This document shows, piece by piece, positions 50,203-58,222 of a DNA stretch of 64,000 bases; within the stretch, counting starts at the first letter, position 1; each line of letters begins with the position of its first letter. The stretch covers positions 434,001 through 498,000 of the forward strand of contig NC_022234.1 in NCBI RefSeq assembly GCF_000463015.1, given 5' to 3'. Source of the DNA: Variovorax paradoxus B4 (lineage in GTDB: Bacteria; Pseudomonadota; Gammaproteobacteria; Burkholderiales; Burkholderiaceae_C). The notes below the pieces were generated by a model. It saw only the letters and a list, made by a program, of their open reading frames with translations, searched no databases and was not told where the DNA came from. A program made the translations under genes and the position numbers.

Positions 50203-51207
50203 CTACTGGACGTGGCGGAACTGCACCGCCGCGTTGATCATGTACAGCACCACGAGCGAGATGCTCGCCCAGCTCATCGACCGAAGCACACGCGCGGTCG
50301 GGCGGTAGACCAGCGCCACGATGACGGCGCCGCTCATCATGGCAGCGGTGATCGCCGTTGCCGCATGCACCTGCGCCACGTTGCGATAGATGGATCCGGG
50401 CAGGTAGGCCAGGTCGTCCAGCACCAGGATGAGCACGTCGAACAGGTTGCTGCCCAGCAGGTTGCCCAGGGCCATGTCGATGGCGCCGATGCGCAGCGCG
50501 CCGAGCGTGGTGGCGAGTTCCGGCACGGATGTGGCGAACGCGATGAAGAGCGTGCCGACGAAGGAGTTCGACCATCCCATGGTCCGGGCCAGGTCGACAC
50601 CGACAAAGGGCAGCCAGATGCCCGCAGCGATGATCACCGCCGCGGCGACGGCGTAGCCTGTCAGCGCATGCCTGAACGTCATCGCCGGGTGCCCCTGCAC
50701 CGGTACGGTCGTCTCGCGTTGCTCCAGGCGATAGATCGTGCGCATGGCCACCAGGTAGAGCACCAGCAGGACGAGGCTGGAAGCGCTCACGTGTCCGATG
50801 GCAGGCATGGTGCCCTGGCGCGACAGCAGCACGGCCAGGCCGACCGCGCAGAGCAGGACCACACCGAAGGCCGCGGACAGAACGTGCGCCGATCCGGCTC
50901 GCGAATAGACGGAGCCGTCGCGGTGCAGCAGGTCGACCAGGGCGAGGATCGCCAGGTTAAACACGCAGCTCCCGAGGACATCCCCGACCGCAATGTCCGG
51001 GGCGCCCACGAGCATGACCGCGCTGAAGCCCGTGACGAGTTCCGGCAGCGAAGTGACCGTGGCAATGAGGATCATGCCGATCCAGTTGCGCGACACGCCG
51101 GTCAGCGCCGCGATGGCGTCTCCGTAGCGGACCAGGCGAAAGCCAGCCAAGCCGATGGCCGAGACACACAGGCCAAATTGCGTCCATATGAGAAAGGTGG
51201 GGTTCAT
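50203..51207 (-). CDS. Sodium/calcium exchanger family protein (CaCA superfamily)
   Basis: 334 residues, about 10 membrane helices. Two inverted alpha repeats: TVTSLPELVTGFSAVML with GDVLGSCVFNLAIL in the first half, and FATSVPELATTLGALRIG with GNLLGSNLFDVLIL in the second. These hold the ion-binding Glu and Asn/Ser residues. YrbG/CAX-like transporters move Ca2+ against Na+ or H+. The start overlaps the stop of the upstream 85-residue gene by 4 bp. A calcium-pump-like ATPase is encoded just across the convergent USP. Confidence 0.88.
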   Translation of the reverse strand: MNPTFLIWTQFGLCVSAIGLAGFRLVRYGDAIAALTGVSRNWIGMILIATVTSLPELVTGFSAVMLVGAPDIAVGDVLGSCVFNLAILALVDLLHRDGSVYSRAGSAHVLSAAFGVVLLCAVGLAVLLSRQGTMPAIGHVSASSLVLLVLYLVAMRTIYRLEQRETTVPVQGHPAMTFRHALTGYAVAAAVIIAAGIWLPFVGVDLARTMGWSNSFVGTLFIAFATSVPELATTLGALRIGAIDMALGNLLGSNLFDVLILVLDDLAYLPGSIYRNVAQVHAATAITAAMMSGAVIVALVYRPTARVLRSMSWASISLVVLYMINAAVQFRHVQ

Positions 51208-51461
51208 CCCGTGGCAGGACCCGGCGTGCCGGCGCCGGGCGGGATCCGGGCTTCGTCCAACTGATCGATGGCCCGCCGAGCGGCGCACATCGCCTGGCGC
51301 AGCGCGATCTCCCGTGCGCCAGGGTCGTCCCCCGTGATTCCGCAGCCTGCAACGGCAGGCAGTTCTTCGACCGAATAGGTCCAAGTGTAGCCATGATGGT
51401 GCTCGCGATGCCGTGCCTGAACGACGATCGTCCTGCCTCTGTGCTTCTGCGAATGTCTCAT
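51204..51461 (-). CDS. Small hypothetical protein co-transcribed with the exchanger
   Basis: 85 residues from MRHSQKHRGRTIVV, with ribosome site GAGGAG. The first half is His/Arg-rich and likely a beta hairpin (TIVVQARHREHHHGYTWTYSV); the second half is helical (REIALRQAMCAARRAIDQL) with a Gly/Pro tail. No family recognised. The stop overlaps the exchanger start (ATGA), and an FNR-type promoter precedes it. Confidence 0.65.
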   Translation of the reverse strand: MRHSQKHRGRTIVVQARHREHHHGYTWTYSVEELPAVAGCGITGDDPGAREIALRQAMCAARRAIDQLDEARIPPGAGTPGPATG

Positions 51462-51522
51462 GTCGCTCCTCGGATGAAGGCTTTCCGGAACGGATGCCGG
51501 CGGCTTCCGGGCCATTCTGCGA

Positions 51523-51563
51523 ATGCTAGGAAGAATCGGAGGCCGTGGCTTGCGCTGCGTCAA
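51523..51563 (-). promoter_or_regulatory. FNR/Dnr-type promoter of the small gene-exchanger operon
   Basis: Box TTGCGCTGCGTCAA at 51550-51563; minus-strand -10 TAGCAT at 51523-51528, 31 bp from the centre. The -10 region matches that of the nor operon (TTCCTAGCAT). Confidence 0.85.
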
Positions 51564-51596
51564 GAGCGCGTGCACGGCACGGCAACAGCAGCGGCC

Positions 51597-51638
51597 TTGA
51601 TGGCGATCAAGGCCTGCGGCTTGCGAGCGCGGCATCCT
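51597..51638 (+). promoter_or_regulatory. FNR/Dnr-type promoter of the 36-residue gene
   Basis: Box TTGATGGCGATCAA at 51597-51610; -10 CATCCT at 51633-51638, 32 bp from the centre. Predicted transcript start near 51645. Confidence 0.75.
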
Positions 51639-51701
51639 GCGTGCGTGCGGATGAAATGCAGCCGCCCATCCGTCCACCCCGTTCCACTGCGAGAAATCAC
51701 C

Positions 51702-51812
51702 ATGAAGAAACTAATTTCGCTTTGCCTGCGCATCCTCGGTCGGCGGGTGCCCGCACCCCGGCACGACGAAGAGTTCGATCTGGTGCAGCGGCTTCGCGAA
51801 GCCGGCCTCTGA
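51702..51812 (+). CDS. Very small protein (36 residues), unknown
   Basis: MKKLISLCLRILGRRV, then PAPRHDEEFDLVQRLREAGL. A basic, amphipathic N-terminal half is followed by an acidic helix. It is the only reading frame after the FNR-type promoter at 51597-51638 and starts 57 nt from the predicted transcript start. Could be a small membrane-associated regulator; no family known to me. Confidence 0.55.
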   Translation: MKKLISLCLRILGRRVPAPRHDEEFDLVQRLREAGL

Positions 51813-51883
51813 TCCCCGGTGAGCTCAAAGAGCACAACGGCCGGAGCGCGTGCTGCCGACCATCGTGCTGGCGGGATGGAACG

Positions 51884-52198
51884 CTACTTGATGCGGATGT
51901 CGTTGACGACTTCCGTCACCCCCTTGACAGAGCGGGCGATGGCGGCGGCTTCGCGCCGCTCTTCCACGGTCGAGGCGAACCCGCTCAGCTGAACCCGGCC
52001 CTTGAACGTCTCGACATTCACTTCCCTTGCCCGGGCCTTGGCGTCGGTCGCCAGCTTCGCCTTCACGCGCGCCGTGATCGCGGTGTCGTCAATGTACTCA
52101 CCGGTACTTTCGCGTGTCGGTGTGCCTCCGCAAGCGGTGAGCGCGGCAAGGACGATCGCGGCAGCGATCCAGCGGAATCCGAGAGAGCCTGGCTTCAT
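51884..52198 (-). CDS. BON domain lipoprotein
   Basis: 104 residues. N-terminal lipoprotein signal with lipobox LTAC (Cys near residue 23) followed by a single BON domain: DDTAITARVKAKLATDAKAR, VNVETFKGRVQLSGFASTVEERREAAAIA and VTEVVNDIRIK. BON proteins (OsmY type) sit at the periplasmic face of membranes and bind phospholipid. Ribosome site GGAG 5 nt before the ATG. The transcript is predicted to start about 25 nt upstream. Confidence 0.9.
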   Translation of the reverse strand: MKPGSLGFRWIAAAIVLAALTACGGTPTRESTGEYIDDTAITARVKAKLATDAKARAREVNVETFKGRVQLSGFASTVEERREAAAIARSVKGVTEVVNDIRIK

Positions 52199-52229
52199 GA
52201 TTACTCCATGGGTTGTCGAGACCGAACAA

Positions 52230-52271
52230 GACTAGGAACAATCCCCCGCGCAGCACTTGCGCTGGCTCAAG
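52230..52271 (-). promoter_or_regulatory. FNR/Dnr-type promoter of the BON lipoprotein gene
   Basis: Box TTGCGCTGGCTCAA at 52258-52271; minus-strand -10 TAGTCT at 52230-52235, 32 bp from the centre. Confidence 0.8.
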
Positions 52272-52340
52272 GTCCGGCGCAGATGCCGCGGCTGACCGGA
52301 CCTGCCGTGCAGGCAACGGGGAAGCCCAGGGGCCGCTCAG

Positions 52341-52382
52341 CTGATCGATGTCAAGGCTGCCGCATGGCGGCAGGCCTAGTCT
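52341..52382 (+). promoter_or_regulatory. FNR/Dnr-type promoter of the thiolase gene
   Basis: Box CTGATCGATGTCAA at 52341-52354 (first base deviates from TTG); -10 TAGTCT at 52377-52382, 32 bp from the centre. The same -10 hexamer serves the divergent BON gene. Predicted start 25 nt before the ATG. Confidence 0.7.
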
Positions 52383-52413
52383 GTCCGGCGATTCAACACA
52401 CCAGGAGTACCCC

Positions 52414-53598
52414 ATGAATTCGAGGAACATCGTTCTGTGCCATCCGGTCCGTACCGCCATAGGGACTTATGGCGGCAGCCTCAAGGATGTGTCTGCGCCC
52501 GAACTTGGCGCGGTGGCCGTGCGCGAGACGCTGAGGCGCTCGGGGCTGCCGGCGGACAAGGTGCAGGCCCTTGTGATGGGCAACGTCATCCAGGCGGGCG
52601 CGAAAATGAACCCTGCGCGCCAGGCTGGAATCAACGCGGGCCTGCCCGTCGAACTCCCCGCGCTCACGGTCAACCGCGTATGCGGCTCCGGTGCGCAGGG
52701 CATCGTGAGTGCCGCGCTGGAAATCTGGTCCGGCATGATCGACTGCGCCATCGCCGGCGGCATGGAGAACATGGACCAGGCACCGTATCTTCATCCGCAG
52801 GGACGATGGGGCGCCCGCATGGGCGATGTGACGCTGTTCGACAGCATGCTCCATGACGGATTGAACGATGCCTTCAGCGGGCATCATTCCGGCTGGCATA
52901 CCGAAGACCTGGCCACGAGAAATGCCGTCTCGCGTGCGGACCAGGACCGATGGGCCCTGCGCTCGCAGCAACGATTCGCGGCAGCCCAGGCCGCAGGCCA
53001 TTTCGAGGCGGAGATCGCCGCCGTCGAACTGTCCGGCCGCAAGGGCTCGACGCAGTTCACAAAGGATGAGCACAACCGGCCCGAGACCTCGGCAGCATCG
53101 CTGGCGCTGCTCAAGCCGGTCTTCCGCAAGGACGGCTCCATCACCGCCGGCAATTCCCCTGGCCTGAATTCGGGCGCGGCCGCCATGCTGGTGGCCGACG
53201 CCCGCTGGGCCGAGAGGAACCTCTTGAAGCCGATGGCACGGCTCGTGTCCTATGGCGTGGGGGCCGTGGAGCCCGCCCTCTTCGGGCTTGGCCCCATTCC
53301 CGCGGTGAATCAGGCGCTGGCGCGGGCGGGCTGGTCGGCCAGCCAGGTCGAGCGGGTGGAGATCAACGAGGCGTTTGCGGCCATCACCCTGGCCTGCCTG
53401 CGGGAACTCGCGTTTGCGGAAGATATTGTCAATGTCGAAGGCGGTGCCATTGCGCACGGGCATCCCATTGGCGCCACGGGTGCGGTTCTGGCCACTCGCC
53501 TGATCCATTCCATGCGGCGCGACGGTCTCAAGCGCGGGCTTGTCACGCTGTGCATCGGCGGCGGCCAGGGAATCGCACTGGCCATCGAGACGCTCTGA
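52414..53598 (+). CDS. Acetyl-CoA C-acetyltransferase (thiolase)
   Basis: 394 residues from MNSRNIVLCHPVRTAIG, with ribosome site AGGAG. The nucleophile Cys is in VNRVCGSGAQG near residue 91, the second active-site motifs are INEAFAA near 325 and GGAIAHGHPIGATGA near 355, and the base Cys is in CIGGGQG near 385. It condenses two acetyl-CoA to acetoacetyl-CoA or works in reverse. As the first step of PHB synthesis it may feed the PhaC encoded at 45249, but no reductase is in the window. Confidence 0.93.
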   Translation: MNSRNIVLCHPVRTAIGTYGGSLKDVSAPELGAVAVRETLRRSGLPADKVQALVMGNVIQAGAKMNPARQAGINAGLPVELPALTVNRVCGSGAQGIVSAALEIWSGMIDCAIAGGMENMDQAPYLHPQGRWGARMGDVTLFDSMLHDGLNDAFSGHHSGWHTEDLATRNAVSRADQDRWALRSQQRFAAAQAAGHFEAEIAAVELSGRKGSTQFTKDEHNRPETSAASLALLKPVFRKDGSITAGNSPGLNSGAAAMLVADARWAERNLLKPMARLVSYGVGAVEPALFGLGPIPAVNQALARAGWSASQVERVEINEAFAAITLACLRELAFAEDIVNVEGGAIAHGHPIGATGAVLATRLIHSMRRDGLKRGLVTLCIGGGQGIALAIETL

Positions 53599-53667
53599 GC
53601 GGCGCAGCGCCGAGGGCCCAGGCCGTGTCCGGCGCGGACATCGGCCGCCGCCGTCGGTTTCAACCCG

Positions 53668-53877
53668 TCAGTGCGGCCGGCTCAGGCGAACTTCGGGCCA
53701 GGAAAGCTCCAGCCCCATCACCGCACGTGCATACAGGTAGTTGTTGAACATGGGTTCGCTGAGCGAGTCCATGTCGACGTGGCCGACCGCGTCACACGGA
53801 AAGGCGAAGGCGCGGTGATTGGCGAACAAGGGATGAAACCGCAGTTCGTAGCCACTGGATGCGTTGGGTGTGTCCAT
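53668..53877 (-). CDS. Small conserved protein of Betaproteobacteria, unknown function
   Basis: 69 residues. The pattern SSGYELRFHPLFANHRAFAFPCDAVGHVDMDSL followed by NNYLYARAVMG resembles a family of about 65-residue proteins I recall from Comamonadaceae and Burkholderiaceae, with a conserved AFPCDA-G-VD core. Role unknown. Strong ribosome site AAGGAG. A possible FNR-type box with one mismatch lies 55-68 bp upstream (53932-53945). Convergent with the thiolase gene. Confidence 0.75.
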   Translation of the reverse strand: MDTPNASSGYELRFHPLFANHRAFAFPCDAVGHVDMDSLSEPMFNNYLYARAVMGLELSWPEVRLSRPH

Positions 53878-53931
53878 CTTGATCTCCTTGTGCGCCTGCG
53901 TTTCCGTTTGTCATTGCACTCGGAAGACGAA

Positions 53932-53945
53932 TCGCGCCATGTCAA
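53932..53945 (-). promoter_or_regulatory. Degenerate FNR-type box upstream of the 69-residue gene
   Basis: On the minus strand TTGACATGGCGCGA, one base away from the box at 60767-60780. No clear -10 at the usual distance. TTGACA could alternatively be a plain -35 element. Confidence 0.4.
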
Positions 53946-54031
53946 TTTAGAACTCGCACTTCACCACATCATCAATGCTGCGCATCAGACGGAAACACTG
54001 TGTCAATCGCCTGTATCAGGGCCTCGCGGCC

Positions 54032-54136
54032 TCAGTCGAGCGTGATCCAGAAGACGAACATGTTCAGCGCGAGCCAGGCCCCCGCAGCAAGCAGCACCGC
54101 GACCAGCACGATGGCGAGCCACTGAAGCGCGGACAT
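54032..54136 (-). CDS. 34-residue single-helix membrane protein
   Basis: MSALQWLAIVLVAVLLAAGA, then WLALNMFVFWITLD. One hydrophobic helix spans about residues 5-31 and there are almost no charged residues. The ATG has AAGG about 5 nt upstream and lies 18 bp after the DUF2892 gene, so the two are probably co-transcribed from the FNR-type promoter at 54386-54427. Such proteins often act as small subunits or stabilisers of membrane complexes (CydX-like in size, not in sequence). Function unknown. Confidence 0.65.
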   Translation of the reverse strand: MSALQWLAIVLVAVLLAAGAWLALNMFVFWITLD

Positions 54137-54154
54137 GGCGGCCTTGCCGTGCGT

Positions 54155-54358
54155 TCAGCGCCTGGCGCGAGGGCAGGTGCTGAAGCCGAAGAGCGAATAG
54201 AGCGGGCAGGTGCCGATCACCCCGGTCAGCAGCGGCACCACGCCGATGTAGCCCCAGCGGCCGATGATTTCCGTGGCGGCGAGCACGACGAGCAGCACGC
54301 CGCCGCTGACACGCAGCGTGCGGTCGAGGGGGCCGATGTTTTTCGACAGGTAGGACAT
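54155..54358 (-). CDS. DUF2892 (YgaP-like) small inner-membrane protein
   Basis: 67 residues from MSYLSKNIGPLDRTLRVSGG. Two membrane helices (about 16-30 and 37-52) and the motif CPLYSLFGFSTCP with a second cysteine. Paralogue of 3734-3925 (shared LDRTLR, G-W/G-YxGV and CP-x-YS). Ribosome site AGGAG. The transcript is predicted to start about 21 nt upstream, from the box at 54414-54427. Confidence 0.85.
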   Translation of the reverse strand: MSYLSKNIGPLDRTLRVSGGVLLVVLAATEIIGRWGYIGVVPLLTGVIGTCPLYSLFGFSTCPRARR

Positions 54359-54385
54359 GCGTTTCTCCTAGCAGGGTTGGAGAGC

Positions 54386-54427
54386 ATCTTGTGCGGTGCA
54401 AGTCCGGCGGGTGTTGCGGCAGATCAA
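54386..54427 (-). promoter_or_regulatory. FNR/Dnr-type promoter of the DUF2892-small membrane protein pair
   Basis: Box TTGCGGCAGATCAA at 54414-54427, overlapping the last codon and stop of the upstream PRPP synthetase gene; minus-strand -10 CAAGAT at 54386-54391, 32 bp from the centre. Confidence 0.72.
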
Positions 54428-55377
54428 GGAATCCGGGCGCGCCGGCCGATGCGAGCGGTGCGGTCGGGCAGCAGCGTGCGCAGGCTCGCGGCAATGGCCG
54501 CAGCGAGCGGGATCCGGTTGGACGGGTGGCGGATGGTGTCGCAGCTGACGATTTCGCCTGCGCCGGCAGCGCGCAGGTCCTCGAAGGCCGTCTGCGCGAA
54601 CACAGGATGGATCGCCACGCAGACAGGCGCGGCGAGCCCGGCCCGGCGCAGATGGCCGACCGTTTCGATCATGGTGCGGGCGGTCGAGACGATGTCGTCC
54701 ACCAGCACCGGCGTGTGCGAGCGCCAGCGCTCGATGCCCGGCAGCGAGACCTCGACATCGCGATCGCCGCGGCGCGTCTTGCGCAGCACGACGAAGGGTG
54801 CATGGGCGTCCTGCGCCACCGCGCCGACCCATTGGGCGCTTTCCTCGTCCGGGCCGACCAGCAGGGCGTCGCGCACATGCGCCTGAATCCACTGCGCCAC
54901 GCTCCCCGCCGCATGGACGACGCGCGACGGAACGCTGTAGACCTGGGACAGGTCGGTTATCCGGTGCAGATGGGGATCGACCGTCACGAGCCAGTCGACG
55001 CATTGCGAGATCCATGCCCCCACATGGTGGGCGCTGATCGTTTCGCCGGGCCGAAAGCGCTGGTCCTGCCGCATGTAGGGCAGGTACGGCGCGACCAGGC
55101 CAACCGAACGCGCGCCGGCCTCCCGGAGCGCCGCGGCCAGCAGGAGCAGCGGCACGAGCTTGTCGTCGGGCCGGTCGAGCGTGCAGACGATGAGTGCCGC
55201 GCGCGCGTCGACCGGCGACTCGATGCGGACATAGGATTCTGCGTCGGGAAAGCGCCGCACCGTGGCGGCGCCGCGCTCCAGCGAAAGCAGGGTGGCCAGC
55301 TCGTTGGCGAGCTGCTCGTTTCCGGGCATCGCGATCACGACCGGGCGCCGGAGCGGCTTGGTTTCGCTGTTGTGCAT
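54424..55377 (-). CDS. Ribose-phosphate pyrophosphokinase-like protein (divergent)
   Basis: 317 residues from MHNSETKPLRR, with ribosome site GGAGG. PRPP synthetase blocks are present in altered form: RRFPDAESYVRI near residue 42, LVAPYLPYMRQDQRF near 95, VTVDPHLHR near 130 (normally D-HA-QIQGFF) and the PRPP loop VLVDDIVSTARTM near 225. The fold should be that of Prs, but the catalytic flexible loop differs from housekeeping enzymes. A second, different Prs-like gene is at 61460. Promoter possibly at 55441-55481. Confidence 0.8.
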   Translation of the reverse strand: MHNSETKPLRRPVVIAMPGNEQLANELATLLSLERGAATVRRFPDAESYVRIESPVDARAALIVCTLDRPDDKLVPLLLLAAALREAGARSVGLVAPYLPYMRQDQRFRPGETISAHHVGAWISQCVDWLVTVDPHLHRITDLSQVYSVPSRVVHAAGSVAQWIQAHVRDALLVGPDEESAQWVGAVAQDAHAPFVVLRKTRRGDRDVEVSLPGIERWRSHTPVLVDDIVSTARTMIETVGHLRRAGLAAPVCVAIHPVFAQTAFEDLRAAGAGEIVSCDTIRHPSNRIPLAAAIAASLRTLLPDRTARIGRRARIP

Positions 55378-55440
55378 GATCGCCTCCGACGTCTCGAGAA
55401 TGCGGCCCGGTGGCCGGGGTCGCCAAGATGGCCTTGATAC

Positions 55441-55481
55441 ATCATGCGGCCGGGGGGATTTCCTGCACTGAGCCGGATCAA
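55441..55481 (-). promoter_or_regulatory. Possible FNR-type promoter of the PRPP synthetase-like gene
   Basis: Box CTGAGCCGGATCAA at 55468-55481 (first half-site degenerate); minus-strand -10 CATGAT at 55441-55446, 31 bp from the centre. Confidence 0.5.
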
Positions 55482-55509
55482 GGAGCGCGGGGCGCGCGCG
55501 ACGCAGGAC

Positions 55510-55523
55510 TTGCCGTGGATCAA
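55510..55523 (+). promoter_or_regulatory. FNR-type box of the FtsH-like gene
   Basis: TTGCCGTGGATCAA, 58-72 bp before the ATG. No good -10 at 31-32 bp, so less certain. Confidence 0.5.
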
Positions 55524-55581
55524 GCCTGCCGGGCGACATTCGTGCCTCAATGCTTCGAATCTCACAGAGGCAGAGGCCGAT

Positions 55582-57474
55582 ATGAAGAAGTGGACGGATC
55601 ATCTGAACCTGGGGCCGGTGCTGCTCGCGCTGGCGCTGGGCATGCTCGCATGGGACTACTGGGAACAGCGCCGGGAGGTCGAGGTACTCCCCTACAGTGC
55701 CTTCGAGCAGCAGCTGCGGGAGGGCAAGATCGCCGAAGTCACGGTAGGGGACGCGGTGATCACCGGCCGGCTCAAGGCGCCCGAGCCCGGTGGCCGGCAG
55801 ACCGTGGTCTCGACGATGGTCGAGCCGCAGGTTGCCGAGCGTCTCGCATCGTTCGGCGTGCCCTACCAGCGCGTGCGAAGCCCGACCTGGGTGCAGAGCC
55901 TGTTCTCGTGGATCGTCCCGGCCCTGCTGCTTTTCGGGGTGTGGCGCATGATGGCAGGCCGGGCAGGCGGCGGACTTGGCGGCGGTCTGCTGGGCATCGG
56001 CAAGAGCAGGGCCAAGATCTACATGGAGAAGAGCACGGGCGTGCGCTTCGACGATGTCGCCGGCGTCGACGAAGCCAAGGCCGAGCTGCAGGAGATCATC
56101 GACTTCCTCAAGAACCCGAAGGAGCACGGGCGCCTGGGCGCGCGCATGCCCAAGGGCATTCTGCTGATGGGACCGACGGGCACCGGCAAGACCTTGCTCG
56201 CACGCGCGGTGGCGGGCGAGGCCGGCGTCCCCTTCTTCTCGATCAGCGGCTCCGAGTTCATCGAGATGTTCGTCGGCGTGGGCGCGGCGCGTGTGCGCGA
56301 CCTCTTCGACCAGGCGCGCGCGAACGCGCCTGCCATCATCTTCATCGACGAACTCGATGCGCTGGGCAAGGCCCGCGTCGCGCTGTCGGTCGCAGGCGGG
56401 CAGGACGAGCGCGAGCAAACGCTCAACCAGCTCCTGGTGGAGCTCGACGGCTTCGACCCGAGCGTCGGGGTGGTGCTGCTGGCGGCCACCAATCGGCCGG
56501 AAACACTGGACCCTGCGCTTCTGCGGGCCGGGCGTTTCGACCGCCAGGTGCTGGTCGATCGGCCGGATCGCGTCGGGCGTGTCGCGATCCTCGAGGTCCA
56601 TGCGAAGAAGATCAGACTCGCCGCCGGCGTGGACCTCGACCAGGTCGCAGCCATCACGGTCGGGTTCGCGGGCGCGGACCTCGCGAATGTGGTCAATGAA
56701 GCGGCACTGGTCGCGACACGGCGCAACGGCGAAGCCGTGACGATGTCCGACTTCACGCAGGCCATCGAGCGTATCGTTGCCGGCATCGAGAAGAAGAACC
56801 GCATCCTCGGACCGCGCGAGCGCGAACTGGTGGCCACGCACGAACTCGGCCATGCATTGACGGCACTGGCGCTGCCCGGCGCGGATCGCGTGCACAAGGT
56901 GTCCATCGTGCCGCACGGCATCGGCGCGCTCGGCTACACGTTGCAGCGGCCCACCGAGGACCGCCATTTGCTCCGTCGCCCGGAACTGCTCGACAAGCTG
57001 ACGGTGCTGCTCGGCGGCCGGGCCGCCGAGATGCTGGTGTTTGCCGAGCCCTCCACCGGGGCGGCCGACGACCTGGTGAAGGCCACGAACCTCGCGCGCG
57101 ACATGGTGCTGCGCTATGGGATGGACACGGGCCTGGGGCTGGCGGTCTACGGCGAGCGGCCATCGCCGTTCGCCGAGCCCTCGGCCGACGCGAGATCGGC
57201 GGCGATCTCCGGCATGGCCGGCGAGCAGACTGCGCAGCGCGTCGACGATGCGGTGCGCGACCTGCTCGAGCAGGCACTGCAGCGCGCGACCGGGCTGCTG
57301 CGCGCCCGGCGCGCGGCGCTCGACCGGTGCGTGCAGGCGCTGATGGCCAAGGAGACCCTGGACGAGTCGCAGCTGCTGGCGTTGGCTGCCACGGCCGAGG
57401 CGTCGACCGGCCGTCCCGCCGCCGATCGGCGTCCGGTCACGGATCGGATGCCCGCACCTGCCGATGCCGGCTGA
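55582..57474 (+). CDS. ftsH: FtsH-type ATP-dependent membrane zinc protease (accessory copy)
   Basis: 630 residues from [12 protein letters not shown]. Two N-terminal helices (about 12-26 and 110-130) flank a small periplasmic domain. AAA+ module: Walker A GPTGTGKT near residue 196 (usual GPPGTGKT), Walker [13 protein letters not shown], pore motif [13 protein letters not shown] and second region of homology [20 protein letters not shown]. Protease zinc motif HELGH near 427 (usual HEAGH), with the third ligand in [12 protein letters not shown]. It degrades misfolded membrane and soluble proteins. The small changes and its regulon position suggest a specialised anaerobic-stress FtsH rather than the housekeeping copy. 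Confidence 0.93.
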   Translation: MKKWTDHLNLGPVLLALALGMLAWDYWEQRREVEVLPYSAFEQQLREGKIAEVTVGDAVITGRLKAPEPGGRQTVVSTMVEPQVAERLASFGVPYQRVRSPTWVQSLFSWIVPALLLFGVWRMMAGRAGGGLGGGLLGIGKSRAKIYMEKSTGVRFDDVAGVDEAKAELQEIIDFLKNPKEHGRLGARMPKGILLMGPTGTGKTLLARAVAGEAGVPFFSISGSEFIEMFVGVGAARVRDLFDQARANAPAIIFIDELDALGKARVALSVAGGQDEREQTLNQLLVELDGFDPSVGVVLLAATNRPETLDPALLRAGRFDRQVLVDRPDRVGRVAILEVHAKKIRLAAGVDLDQVAAITVGFAGADLANVVNEAALVATRRNGEAVTMSDFTQAIERIVAGIEKKNRILGPRERELVATHELGHALTALALPGADRVHKVSIVPHGIGALGYTLQRPTEDRHLLRRPELLDKLTVLLGGRAAEMLVFAEPSTGAADDLVKATNLARDMVLRYGMDTGLGLAVYGERPSPFAEPSADARSAAISGMAGEQTAQRVDDAVRDLLEQALQRATGLLRARRAALDRCVQALMAKETLDESQLLALAATAEASTGRPAADRRPVTDRMPAPADAG

Positions 57475-57542
57475 GCGCAATGGCACTCGCCTGGTCACGC
57501 GGCCGCCCCGGACATTTCAGTCAAGGCAAGAAGGAGTAGCGT

Positions 57543-57812
57543 ATGAAGATGCTGAGGATGTCGACGGCACTGCGCCGTCGCCTTGCGAGCCAGAACGCCA
57601 TGGCCATCAACGCGAAGGGCCAGGAGGTTCTTCATGGATTGACTGTCGAGGAGTCGCGATTCGTCGTCGGCTGTTCCGACGGCGACGCGCTCGACATGTC
57701 GGACGAGGAGCGCGATCGCTACGCCGGTCTCATCCTGAAGCACGAACGGGCCCGCATGAGAAGCGCCTGCGCGGACCGCGGCATCGCCAAGGACGAGGAA
57801 CGCCTTGGATAG
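57543..57812 (+). CDS. Small hypothetical protein downstream of ftsH
   Basis: 89 residues, MKMLRMSTALRRRLASQNA start with a strong ribosome site (AAGGAG). Segments VLHGLTVEESRFVVGCSDGDA and LDMSDEERDRYAGLILKHERARM are mostly helical and charged. No family recognised. It lies 68 bp after ftsH and probably shares its transcript. Confidence 0.65.
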   Translation: MKMLRMSTALRRRLASQNAMAINAKGQEVLHGLTVEESRFVVGCSDGDALDMSDEERDRYAGLILKHERARMRSACADRGIAKDEERLG

Positions 57813-57835
57813 TTCCTGCGCTGCCCACCCAGGGC

Positions 57836-58222
57836 TTAGTGAGAGGGCATGAAGGTGCGCACGAAATCCAGCGACGACACCACGCCGGCGATGCCGTTCC
57901 TGTCGGTGACGACGACATGGTGGATCCCGCGCTCGACCATGAGCGCGGCCACCATGCTCACCGGCATTGCCGCGTCGACGACGATCGGCTTGTAGGAGCA
58001 CATCTGCCAGGCGCGGGTGGCCGCCGCATCGCGCCCCTGGGCGTGGAAGGCGACAAGGTCCGAGGCGCTGACGACGCCCACGACCTCGCCCCGGCCCGGC
58101 TCCACCACCGGCACCCACGTCAGGTGCTTGTCCGCGAGCAGGGCTTCCACGTCGGCCACGCTGTCGTCCATGCCGGCGCTGTGCACCGGGCGTCGCATCA
58201 GGGTGGAGATGGTTGGATTCAT
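57836..58222 (-). CDS. CBS domain pair protein
   Basis: 128 residues, two CBS domains in tandem: VADVEALLADKHLTWVPVVEP with GEVVGVVSASDLVAFH, then VSMVAALMVERGIHHVVVTD with GIAGVVSSLDFVRTF. CBS pairs bind adenosine nucleotides and act as energy sensors. Its start overlaps the stop of ppsA by 4 bp, so it is made together with PEP synthase and may report adenylate state to it (inference). Confidence 0.9.
   Translation of the reverse strand: MNPTISTLMRRPVHSAGMDDSVADVEALLADKHLTWVPVVEPGRGEVVGVVSASDLVAFHAQGRDAAATRAWQMCSYKPIVVDAAMPVSMVAALMVERGIHHVVVTDRNGIAGVVSSLDFVRTFMPSH

Noticed and set aside
53603..53617. Short palindrome (CGGCGC-A-GCGCCG) after the thiolase gene
   Set aside because: Six-base stem with a one-base loop and no T-run; too weak to call a terminator.
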